DNA of 64,000 nucleotides from contig NZ_VWSH01000003.1 in the NCBI RefSeq assembly GCF_008629695.1, positions 495,688-559,687 on the forward strand, read 5' to 3'. This DNA is from Taibaiella lutea. Lineage in GTDB: Bacteria; Bacteroidota; Bacteroidia; Chitinophagales; Chitinophagaceae. The translations under genes and the position numbers were made by a program. Under the pieces are notes generated by a model. The model was not told the DNA's origin, did no database searches, and saw only the letters and a list, made by a program, of their open reading frames with translations. Each line of letters begins with the position of its first letter. Position 1 is the first letter of the stretch. Of the stretch, positions 34,464 to 41,051 are shown in pieces.

Positions 34464-34797
34464 TTTGAAGCCGTTTGTAGGTAAACGGTCTCAATTCAAT
34501 TTCATTTTTCAACCGTTCAAATTCATTGTCAAAATATAATCGGAAAAAGTGCTTAACCTCATCCCAATTGTCAAGCTTTGTATGTATCTGTTCGTCCTGG
34601 TTTTCGCCATAAACAAAAAGCAAATCCAAGGTCTTATTAATCTCAAGCACAAATTCTTTTTCCATATGTCCGACCCAGAATGCTCCGTGTTCGTCATCCA
34701 TTTGAATTGTCTCTGCAATGGCAGTCTTTATGTCGTCAAATATTGCATCCTCGACTGAGTCACCCCAGCCTTTTTCAATCCAGATGTTTGTTGCCAT
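34456..34797 (-). CDS. small acidic protein, unknown (immunity-like)
   Basis: 113 aa from the ATG at 34797 (MATNIWIEKGWGD); an in-frame ATG at 34830 adds 11 residues and cannot be excluded. Acidic, with DDIKTAIAETIQMDDEHGAFWVG and NKTLDLLFVYGENQDEQI; no membrane segment. It resembles soluble immunity-type proteins in size and charge but no family is recognised. Coupled by an 8-bp overlap to the 149-aa gene downstream. Confidence 0.55.
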   Translation of the reverse strand: MATNIWIEKGWGDSVEDAIFDDIKTAIAETIQMDDEHGAFWVGHMEKEFVLEINKTLDLLFVYGENQDEQIHTKLDNWDEVKHFFRLYFDNEFERLKNEIELRPFTYKRLQNG

Positions 34798-34865
34798 ACA
34801 TGTTGTTTTAAAATTACTATCAATTGTCATAATGGACGATTTGCTGATATTTTAAAATCGAAACC

Positions 34866-35219
34866 TTATAAACGAGAATTTACAACGTAAAGGTTATAAA
34901 ATTCATTTTCTCCGAATAGTTCATTGTTTTCTTTAAACAAATCTATCCTTAGTTCTTTGTCACCAAATTTGAATTTGTATTTATCCTTAATTGTAAATTT
35001 GCCTATGGATATTTTAAAATAATCATCTCTCATAAAATCCCATTTACTTTCGAAATAATGATAGCTATCATCGCTCCCTTCGTAATAATATCCTTTAAAG
35101 GTTGAAGCGGAATTCATGATAAAAGCTCCTTTTAATTTATCATTCTTTACCTCTTTGTAGTTGTTGCAACTTGTAAGACCAACAAGAACCGCAATTAAAA
35201 CTATAATTAATCCTTTCAT
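34866..35219 (-). CDS. small lipoprotein, unknown function
   Basis: 117 aa. The signal peptide ends in lipobox GLTSC (Cys18), then NNYKEVKND. The remainder is beta-rich, with YYYEGSDDSYHYFESKW and DKYKFKFGDKELRIDL. No family recognised. It sits in the minus-strand run of small accessory genes, 33 bp downstream of the RidA gene stop. Confidence 0.65.
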   Translation of the reverse strand: MKGLIIVLIAVLVGLTSCNNYKEVKNDKLKGAFIMNSASTFKGYYYEGSDDSYHYFESKWDFMRDDYFKISIGKFTIKDKYKFKFGDKELRIDLFKENNELFGENEFYNLYVVNSRL

Positions 35220-35251
35220 AGAAATATGATTTAGACAGACCTCCTTACCCT

Positions 35252-35692
35252 TTATTTCAAATTCAAAACCATATCCAACTGAATAACTGCCCCAAACGGC
35301 AATTGATTTACACCCGTTGCAGTTCTTGCGTGACGGCCGTCTTCGCCAAACAATTCAATCAGCAATTCCGAGGCTCCGTCAAGCACCTGCGGCTGTTTTG
35401 TAAATCCCGCGTCAGAACGAATGAAGCCTTGCAACTTAACCACTCCGGCAATGGTATCCAGTTCAATATTCTTTTTTAAGATTGATAAGATGAGCAACAC
35501 CGTATCTCTTGCTGCTTCCTTTGCTTCCTCAATGGTAACATCTGCCCCAACCATTCCGGTCAGCTCACTTACACGGCCCGATACAAATAAAAGCTCGCCC
35601 ACCCGTTTGCAGTCAAGATACTGCCCCACAGGCGCCTTCGGCATTTTTAGCTGCAGGCCCAGCTTATTTAACTTGTCTTCAATATGGCTCAT
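35252..35692 (-). CDS. RidA/YjgF family protein
   Basis: 146 aa. Landmarks are LLFVSGRV near 34-41, the long helix AKEAARDTVLLILSILKK and the active-site Arg123 in RTATGVNQLPFGAVIQLDMV. Family knowledge: RidA proteins deaminate reactive enamine/imine intermediates, but only those with the full Arg/Glu set do so; here the position after VIQ is not the usual Glu, so the activity may differ. It is 17 bp after the RibD_C gene and probably in one operon with it and the VOC gene. Confidence 0.88.
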   Translation of the reverse strand: MSHIEDKLNKLGLQLKMPKAPVGQYLDCKRVGELLFVSGRVSELTGMVGADVTIEEAKEAARDTVLLILSILKKNIELDTIAGVVKLQGFIRSDAGFTKQPQVLDGASELLIELFGEDGRHARTATGVNQLPFGAVIQLDMVLNLK

Positions 35693-35709
35693 GGCATTGT
35701 ATTATAGCT

Positions 35710-36261
35710 TCATTTCGCGGGCTCGTAATAATGTATCACGGCACCACAGTCAAATGTTTTAGTCTTTAAAAGCTTAAGCTCAACCCTGTCCTCCACATTT
35801 TTAAACAATGGCAAACCCTGTCCTGCAATAACCGGATGAATACAAAGCTGGTATTCATCAATCAGGCCAAGCTGCGTCAAGGCTGTTATTATACTTGGGC
35901 TTCCGGCACAAATATCTTTATCCACCTGCTGCTTAAGCGCTGAAATTTCTTCTTTAAGCAATTCATGTTTCAGAGTTGTATGCTTCCAGTCCACACTTTT
36001 CAGCGTACGGGAAAAAACAACTTTGGGAATATTGCCTATCAGCACCGCAAACTCATCCTCCGCTTTGTTACCCGTAGGCTTTTCCACTATAGCCGGCCAG
36101 TAACTTTCCATCAGCTGATAGGTTATCCTTCCGTACAAAAGAGCGCCCGAATTCTTTAACAGGTCATTGTAATGCTCATGTATTTCATCATCTGCAATTA
36201 CTGCAGTATGGTCGCAAAACCCGTCAAGCGTCATATTGATTGCTGCAATCAGTTTGCCCAT
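35710..36261 (-). CDS. dihydrofolate reductase family protein (RibD C-terminal domain)
   Basis: 183 aa. It opens MGKLIAAINMTLDGFCDH, then GALLYGRITYQLMESYWP, VVFSRTL and DICAGSPSIITALTQLGLIDEYQLCIHPVIAGQG, the NADPH-binding pattern of the RibD_C/DHFR-like family. It lacks the deaminase domain of RibD, so it is a stand-alone reductase of unknown substrate. It sits between VOC and RidA genes with 17-18 bp spacers. Confidence 0.9.
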   Translation of the reverse strand: MGKLIAAINMTLDGFCDHTAVIADDEIHEHYNDLLKNSGALLYGRITYQLMESYWPAIVEKPTGNKAEDEFAVLIGNIPKVVFSRTLKSVDWKHTTLKHELLKEEISALKQQVDKDICAGSPSIITALTQLGLIDEYQLCIHPVIAGQGLPLFKNVEDRVELKLLKTKTFDCGAVIHYYEPAK

Positions 36262-36279
36262 CTTGCTTTGTTTTAATGA

Positions 36280-36744
36280 TTATGCCTTGTCTTTTTTATC
36301 GCCTATTTCTTCTGCCAACCCTACAAGCAGCCCTTCGGCGCCTCTGATATAGCATAACTTGTATGAATTTTCGTACTGCACTATTTCCCCAACCAGTTGC
36401 GCACCTTTTTTAATCAGCCGCTCCACCATTTCCTCAATGTCTTCAACGGTGAACATAGCCCGCAGATAACCCAATGCATTTACAGGCGCAGTGCGGTGGT
36501 CTTCTATAACAGAGGGTTTAATAAACGTTGAAAGCTCCAGGCGGCTATGCCCGTCGGGCGTAACCATCATGGCAACTTCTACGTGCTGATTACCAAGGCC
36601 CGTAACCTTTCCGGCCCATTCTCCCTCTATGGTTCCGCGGCCTTCCAGCGTCAGGCCAATTTCCGAGAAAAACGAAATGGCATCATCCAGCGATTCTACA
36701 ACGATGCCTACGTTGTCCATTCTTAGCAATCTGTTTTTTGTCAT
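36280..36744 (-). CDS. VOC family protein
   Basis: 154 aa. It opens MDNVGIVVESLDDAISFFSEIGL and has the second-half RAMFTVEDIEEMVERLIKKGAQLVGEIVQYENSYKLCYIRGAEGLLVGLAEE split by loops; His and Glu ligand candidates include HVEVAM and RLELS. This is the glyoxalase/bleomycin-resistance fold. Substrate unknown. It is probably the first gene of VOC - RibD_C - RidA; the dispersed palindromic element lies upstream. Confidence 0.88.
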   Translation of the reverse strand: MTKNRLLRMDNVGIVVESLDDAISFFSEIGLTLEGRGTIEGEWAGKVTGLGNQHVEVAMMVTPDGHSRLELSTFIKPSVIEDHRTAPVNALGYLRAMFTVEDIEEMVERLIKKGAQLVGEIVQYENSYKLCYIRGAEGLLVGLAEEIGDKKDKA

Positions 36745-36891
36745 TGGTTTATGTTTTATCTGGTTAAAATTGGCATAAATGAAATGAAGGTTTTGAATCG
36801 GATTAAATAACCGGCATTGTCATTGCTCAACCGCATTGTCATCCTGACGAAGGAAGGACCCCAAATGCTCTTGTCAAATAGCACGCAACAC

Positions 36892-37053
36892 CGTCATCTC
36901 GACCGAAGTAATTTTATGGAATGAAATGGAATAAAATTACGTAGTGGAGAGATCTCCCGGACGTGGAACTAACTCGGCCTTTGGGAGATCTCTCCGCTCC
37001 ATAAAAATCATTTCGCTGTGGCTTCATGATTTTTAACTTCGGTCGAGATGACG
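36892..37053. repeat. dispersed palindromic element, copy A (162 bp)
   Basis: Terminal inverted repeats are 18 bp (36892-36909, starting CGTCATCTCGACCGAAG, and 37036-37053). A second inverted pair GGAGAGATCTCCC (36946-36958) / GGGAGATCTCTCC (36983-36995) lies inside. It has no ORF. Copy B at 49345-49541 shares the ends and interior. It sits between the VOC and XRE genes. Confidence 0.88.
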
Positions 37054-37065
37054 AAAGGGCCTGCA

Positions 37066-37473
37066 CTATTTCCCTTCCATCAGCTTCTCCAACCTTGCCA
37101 TCATTTCATCCTTCTCCTTCAGCATCCTTTCGTATAAAGCGATCTTTTCTTCATGTAGTTTAATGAGTGCATCAATCGGATGAAAAACAGGATAGTGATT
37201 CACTACTGCACCATTATCATTATTGGTAATGGTATTTGCTATAATATTGATTGCCTGTTGTTCATCAAAATTTTGAAAAGCTTCCACAGGTATTTTCAGA
37301 ACGGAGGCTATTTGTTGCAGCAGCGGAGGGTCGATGTTTTCCTTCTGCTCCAGTAAGGAGATTTTCTTTTGGTTCCAGTCTTCGCCCAGGTCATAGGCCA
37401 AAGCTTCCTGTTTAATGCCCAGCATTTCCCTGAAACGTTTCACATTGCGGCCTTCGTGTATTTTGTTGTCCAT
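37066..37473 (-). CDS. XRE-type helix-turn-helix regulator
   Basis: 135 aa from the ATG at 37473 (MDNKIHEGRN); an ATG at 37491 adds six residues. The HTH lies at about 10-60: NVKRFREMLGIKQEALAYDLG and WNQKKISLLEQKENIDPPLLQQIASVLKIPVEAF. The C-terminal 35 residues form a charged coiled coil (ALIKLHEEKIALYERMLKEKDEMMARLEKLM), suggesting dimerisation. It is divergent from the zeta toxin gene across 268 bp and could regulate it or itself. Copy A of the dispersed repeat lies just past its stop. Confidence 0.85.
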   Translation of the reverse strand: MDNKIHEGRNVKRFREMLGIKQEALAYDLGEDWNQKKISLLEQKENIDPPLLQQIASVLKIPVEAFQNFDEQQAINIIANTITNNDNGAVVNHYPVFHPIDALIKLHEEKIALYERMLKEKDEMMARLEKLMEGK

Positions 37474-37728
37474 ATGATACTGTATTTTCAAAACTCAAAT
37501 GTAAGTTTTCCCTGTATAAACAGCTTATATAAAAGTAGGTAAATTATCGGTTTCGATAACTGAAATATCTTGTTTGTCCTGAACCAGCAGCCTGTAGATG
37601 TGTCTGTTAAAGCAAGCAAAGGTTTTCGTACAGGGCTGACTGTATACTTATGCGAGAAAGGCAATACCCAAACCATTGTGCGATATGGAGCAAAAAACGT
37701 CTTCCAAAAACCTAACAATAATAATTTG

Positions 37729-37737
37729 TAAATTTGC
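37729..37737 (+). promoter_or_regulatory. -7 box abutting the zeta toxin start
   Basis: TAAATTTGC at 37729-37737, 4 nt before the ATG at 37742. Predicts a leaderless transcript. Confidence 0.65.
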
Positions 37738-37741
37738 GAAT

Positions 37742-38326
37742 ATGAATGACAAAAAACTTTACGTAATTGCAGGTTGCAACGGAGCGGGTAAAACTACTGC
37801 TTCGTTTACGATTTTACCTGAAATTTTGGATTGTAAAGAATTTGTCAATGCAGACGAAATAGCAAAAGGATTATCTCCTTTTCAACCCGAAAAGGTAGCA
37901 TTTGAAGCGGGGCGAATAATGTTGAACAGAATCAATGAACTGCTTTCCGAGAATCAAAATTTTGCATTTGAAACAACTCTGTCAACCAAGAGTTATAAAA
38001 ACAAAATCATTGAAGCGAAAGAAAAGGGCTATCGGGTAATATTACTATTCTTTTGGCTTCAAAATATTGAATTGGCTAAAGAGCGTGTGAAAGTAAGAGT
38101 TTCCGAAGGTGGACACAATATTGAACCGCAAGTTATTGAAAGAAGATACATCCGAGGAATTAAGAATTTATTCGACATTTATCTTCCGATTGTTAACGGA
38201 GCTTTTATTTTTGACAACTCGGAAGCAAAGCACGAACTTTTAGCTGATAAGCAAATTGATGCTTCGCTAAATATTATAAACGTAGAAAAGTTTGACCTTT
38301 TGAAAAATTATTATGACAACAACTGA
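37742..38326 (+). CDS. zeta toxin family protein (AAA/kinase fold)
   Basis: 194 aa from the ATG at 37742; in-frame ATGs at 37676 and 37685 lie upstream of the -7 box. Walker A GCNGAGKTT is at 11-19; FVNADEIAKGL near 35-45, FAFETTLS near 76-83, RVKVRVSEGGHNIEPQVIERRY near 112-133 and the FDIYLP/FDNS blocks match zeta toxin/UDP-GlcNAc kinase-like proteins. Family knowledge: zeta toxins phosphorylate UDP-N-acetylglucosamine and block wall synthesis; small ones of this type may have other targets. The stop overlaps a 50-aa ORF that may be its partner. Confidence 0.9.
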   Translation: MNDKKLYVIAGCNGAGKTTASFTILPEILDCKEFVNADEIAKGLSPFQPEKVAFEAGRIMLNRINELLSENQNFAFETTLSTKSYKNKIIEAKEKGYRVILLFFWLQNIELAKERVKVRVSEGGHNIEPQVIERRYIRGIKNLFDIYLPIVNGAFIFDNSEAKHELLADKQIDASLNIINVEKFDLLKNYYDNN

Positions 38327-38465
38327 AAAACACATAGAAGAAAAAAACAAAATCCTGAAAGGGCTTGAAAAAGTCTATGAAAAACTTTTAGAATTTAAGA
38401 AATCTAAAAATAGTGAATTGGTTATTCTACGGGACAATAAAATCGTAAAGATTAAACCTGAATAA
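38313..38465 (+). CDS. 50-aa partner of the zeta toxin, possible antitoxin
   Basis: The ATG at 38313 lies inside the last codons of the zeta gene, a 14-bp overlap in another frame; the stop is at 38463-38465. The product is Lys/Glu-rich and helical, MTTTEKHIEEKNKILKGLEK then VYEKLLEFKKSKNS then a strand ELVILRDNKIVKIKPE. The helix-then-strand layout and tight coupling fit a small neutralising partner. Function is inferred from position only. Confidence 0.65.
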   Translation: MTTTEKHIEEKNKILKGLEKVYEKLLEFKKSKNSELVILRDNKIVKIKPE

Positions 38466-38554
38466 AAGCTTTTTTGTTTTAACATAGGGAATAATTTCGA
38501 GAGGTGCATTTGCGCAAACTGGGATTTCAAACGTTATTTTCATCATCGAATAAT

Positions 38555-38782
38555 CTAGTTTGATTTCTGTTGGCTTCTTTTTCCGCTGCTAAGAAGTTCT
38601 TTCCTTCCTATTGCTTCAGGAGATTGTGTAAGAAAAATGAAAATCTTTATGCTGTAAATCAAAAGAATGAAAACAATAATTAACATCAAATATCCGATGA
38701 TGGTATCAGTCATATTTGGATGATTAATAGATTCTTTTACAAGTCTTTCAATTTCGTTCATTTCTTTGTCCATAAATTTCAT
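38555..38782 (-). CDS. small single-pass membrane protein, unknown
   Basis: 75 aa (start at 38782, or the ATG at 38773). One hydrophobic helix at about 28-50 (IIGYLMLIIVFILLIYSIKIF) followed by a basic tail (SSGKRSQQKSN). No family recognised. It is convergent with the 50-aa ORF. Codon use is AT-rich like its neighbours. Confidence 0.45.
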   Translation of the reverse strand: MKFMDKEMNEIERLVKESINHPNMTDTIIGYLMLIIVFILLIYSIKIFIFLTQSPEAIGRKELLSSGKRSQQKSN

Positions 38783-38921
38783 TGTTTAGAAAGCTTATAA
38801 CAAATAAGGAATTTCATGTAAAGCTAATTTTTCCTATTTGCAACAAATTCATCGCTTAGCACAATTACATACTGCAAAGGCTTTACTGCAATATTTGCGA
38901 GAGAGGGTGTATTATAGAATT

Positions 38922-39836
38922 TTATTTAGCCATTTTAGTCCATAGAAAATTAGATAAGATATTAATTACTATTCCTATAATAACTGTAACAAAAACAAAT
39001 CCCAATATTAAATTCCTTCGCTTAATCATTTTATTATGTTTTTCAATGTAGTCTCCCCAGAAAAACAACTTATTTGGAAAATATTTTGCAATAACACTTT
39101 CGATACTATCTGTAAAAAAAAATAACATCATAGATGGGATCATAAACCATACAAGGTACTTTAGTTTTCCTAAAAGTGTATTATTAATATCTCCCTCCAT
39201 CATTCTCACTTTTTCTATTTTGACAATAGAACTTAAAACATCAACATTCTGATGTTGCTGAATTTTCTTTTCTAAATTATTAAGTAATGTCAATAAATTT
39301 TGATTTTTATGCCCTAAGGAGGAAAAGCTGGCGAAAAGTATGATTGATAAAAAGATAAATAATGGAGCAGAAATAAAATGGGAGACTTTTAAGCCAACAA
39401 AATTTGATTTAACAATTTTGTTTATTCGATCATCAAATAAAGAGCTACTAACAAGTGCCCAGTCTCTATTTTCAGATTTTATTTTATACCGAATACTGTT
39501 CAGTTCTTTACTTTTTTCAGAAGATGTATTGGAAAATGTAAGCTTAATTTCTTCATTTGGTATATCACCGATAGCTTCTACAGTTAATGTTACAATTTCA
39601 GATGGTCCAATATTCTCGTAGTTAATAATATATTCTAGACTTGTAGTCTCAATTACCTGACCGTTTGCATTTTCAATTATATAAGTTATTTTTAAATTTT
39701 TATTGCTTTCTGTCTTCTCAAATTGTTCATTAATCACTTCAATTATTCTCCGAAGCTCTTGTTCATTTAATAAGAAACCAGTATCAATACTTTTAGACGA
39801 CTGTGTATAGCTTTTTTCCATTGAATTATTTTTCAA
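38922..39836 (-). CDS. membrane protein with three helices, unknown function
   Basis: 304 aa (start at 39836; the ATG five codons later also fits). The N-terminal 150 residues are soluble and beta-rich (ITYIIENANGQVIETTSLEYI, TLTVEAIGDIPNEEIKLTFS). Then come hydrophobic helices at about 154-170, 228-245 and 277-297, with the coiled-coil-like stretch NLLTLLNNLEKKIQQHQNVDV between the first two. No family recognised. The 43-bp alternating repeat array lies 112-323 bp upstream of its start, so the array may be part of its control region. Strongly AT-rich, which hints at acquired DNA. Confidence 0.6.
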   Translation of the reverse strand: MKNNSMEKSYTQSSKSIDTGFLLNEQELRRIIEVINEQFEKTESNKNLKITYIIENANGQVIETTSLEYIINYENIGPSEIVTLTVEAIGDIPNEEIKLTFSNTSSEKSKELNSIRYKIKSENRDWALVSSSLFDDRINKIVKSNFVGLKVSHFISAPLFIFLSIILFASFSSLGHKNQNLLTLLNNLEKKIQQHQNVDVLSSIVKIEKVRMMEGDINNTLLGKLKYLVWFMIPSMMLFFFTDSIESVIAKYFPNKLFFWGDYIEKHNKMIKRRNLILGFVFVTVIIGIVINILSNFLWTKMAK

Positions 39837-39947
39837 AATTGAAGATTTCTATTATTAACATTCTTATCCTCAAATATACAAATATCATCTTATGAAACAA
39901 CAAAATATGAAAGGTTACTTTTGTTAGCTAATACAATAGAATGATTT

Positions 39948-40159
39948 CCTACTAATTTACGAGGTACTACATCGTCCAGAACGAGGTTAACCTGCTGATT
40001 TACGAACCTATACCTCGTGGTTCACGAGGTAATCCTACTAATTCACGAGGTAACACCTCGTACGGAACGAGGTTAACCTGCTGATTTACGAACCTATACC
40101 TCGTGGTTTACGAGGTAATCCTACTAATTCACGAGGTAACACCTCGTACGGAACGAGGT
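39948..40159. repeat. alternating 43-bp tandem array (five monomers, ABABA)
   Basis: Monomers start at 39948 (A), 39991 (B), 40034 (A), 40077 (B) and 40120 (A, truncated to 40 bp). A and B differ from each other, but same-type copies are nearly identical, giving an 86-bp higher-order unit. ACGAGGT occurs perfectly at 39959, 39981, 40024, 40045, 40067, 40110, 40131 and 40153; its complement ACCTCGT at 40012, 40055, 40098 and 40141. Heptamers pair into palindromes with 3- or 5-nt spacers. Neither 43 nor 86 is a multiple of three, so it is not coding. Confidence 0.92.
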
Positions 40160-40181
40160 GCAGCCGGAAAATACAATGCAC

Positions 40182-40207
40182 AAAAAAACCGGCAAATGCC
40201 GGTTTTC
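40182..40207 (-). terminator. terminator of the 169-aa gene
   Basis: AAAACCGGCA (40185-40194) pairs with TGCCGGTTTT (40197-40206) across AA. On the minus strand it ends in a run of seven T. Confidence 0.85.
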
Positions 40208-40235
40208 AAATGTAAACGCCCCGAATTTATGCTGA

Positions 40236-40745
40236 TTATTGCGGCAATTCGCTGCCTGGCTCACCTGCTTCAAGCTCCGGGTCTTCTTCTTCCATCACCT
40301 TTTTAAAGCGTGCGTTATAATCATCCAGTTCTTTGATGGCTTCGTCCAGATCGCCGTCATATTTGCGCGCACTTTGCAGGCTGTCGCCGAACTTGTCCAC
40401 ATAGCCCATAATATCCTTACCCAGAGCTTTGTCGGTATCATCCAGTGCCTCGCACAATTTTTGAGCGGCTATCCGGTACGCTCTCAACACCTGCAGGTAA
40501 GCTACCCTTTCTTTAAGGTCTTTTGCATTGTCGTTTTTTGCAAGCTTTTCATCATACTGCGTGGCAAGCCTGGAAACGATGTCCACCAGCCCCAGCCTTG
40601 ACGATCCTACCACACGCATTTTCTTGCGCGCATCATTGCTAAGCGATACTTTAAAAGGATCCAGGTTGTTAATCAGCCCATTAATCTGGTTTATTGCATC
40701 TTCTAATTCGTCGGAAGGTGCGAACGATCTTACCATTAAATTCAT
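40236..40745 (-). CDS. helical cytoplasmic protein, unknown function
   Basis: 169 aa (start at 40745 or the ATG three codons on). Predicted all-helical: DELEDAINQINGLINNL, GLVDIVSRLATQYDEKLAK, ERVAYLQVLRAYRIAAQKLCEAL split by short loops, then an acidic tail EEEDPELEAGEPGSELPQ. No signal or membrane segment and no motif recognised. It has its own terminator. G+C is higher than in its left-hand neighbours. Confidence 0.6.
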   Translation of the reverse strand: MNLMVRSFAPSDELEDAINQINGLINNLDPFKVSLSNDARKKMRVVGSSRLGLVDIVSRLATQYDEKLAKNDNAKDLKERVAYLQVLRAYRIAAQKLCEALDDTDKALGKDIMGYVDKFGDSLQSARKYDGDLDEAIKELDDYNARFKKVMEEEDPELEAGEPGSELPQ

Positions 40746-41001
40746 AATAGTGAATTTTAAAGTTTATAAAAATATGTATAACCTTATATGTGCAATAATC
40801 GTGCCAAACTCATGGCAGAAAAGAAAAAAATTTAAAATTTCTTCAGTTATTTAATGTGAACGATAAAAATGTAACATGATAAATCGCAGACAATACAAAG
40901 AACACACGCAAAGGCAGCAGAGAAGCAGGATTCCTCATTTTGACTTTGCTGTTCTTTGCGCAAAACGTTGCGGCCTCTGTGGTAAAAGTTCATTACGCAA
41001 A
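40746..41001. repeat. intergenic region with degenerate inverted repeat
   Basis: No gene seen. CGCAAAGGCAGCA (40907-40919) and TGCTGTTCTTTGCG (40947-40960) form an imperfect inverted pair. The words CTTTGCG and GCGGCCTCTGTGG recall intergenic repeat families common in Bacteroidota. Confidence 0.5.
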
Positions 41002-41034
41002 AAGCCGGGCTACCCATTACGGATAACCCGGCTT
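41002..41034 (-). terminator. terminator of the 1232-aa cargo gene
   Basis: AAGCCGGG (41002-41009) pairs with CCCGGCTT (41027-41034), with further inner pairs. On the minus strand the stem is followed by TTTTT. Confidence 0.85.
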
Positions 41035-41051
41035 AGATAAGAAACAAATGC

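Noticed and set aside
36892-37053. Insertion sequence
   Set aside because: It has inverted ends but no transposase ORF; called a non-autonomous repeat instead.
37488-37718. 76-aa minus-strand ORF upstream of the zeta gene
   Set aside because: No domain and no start context; it overlaps the region where the divergent promoters should lie.
37676-37741. Zeta toxin start at 37676
   Set aside because: The extra 22 residues precede the -7 box and the Walker A motif is normally near the N-terminus; the ATG at 37742 fits better.
39948-40159. CRISPR array
   Set aside because: The repeats are contiguous, with no unique spacers, and no cas gene is nearby.
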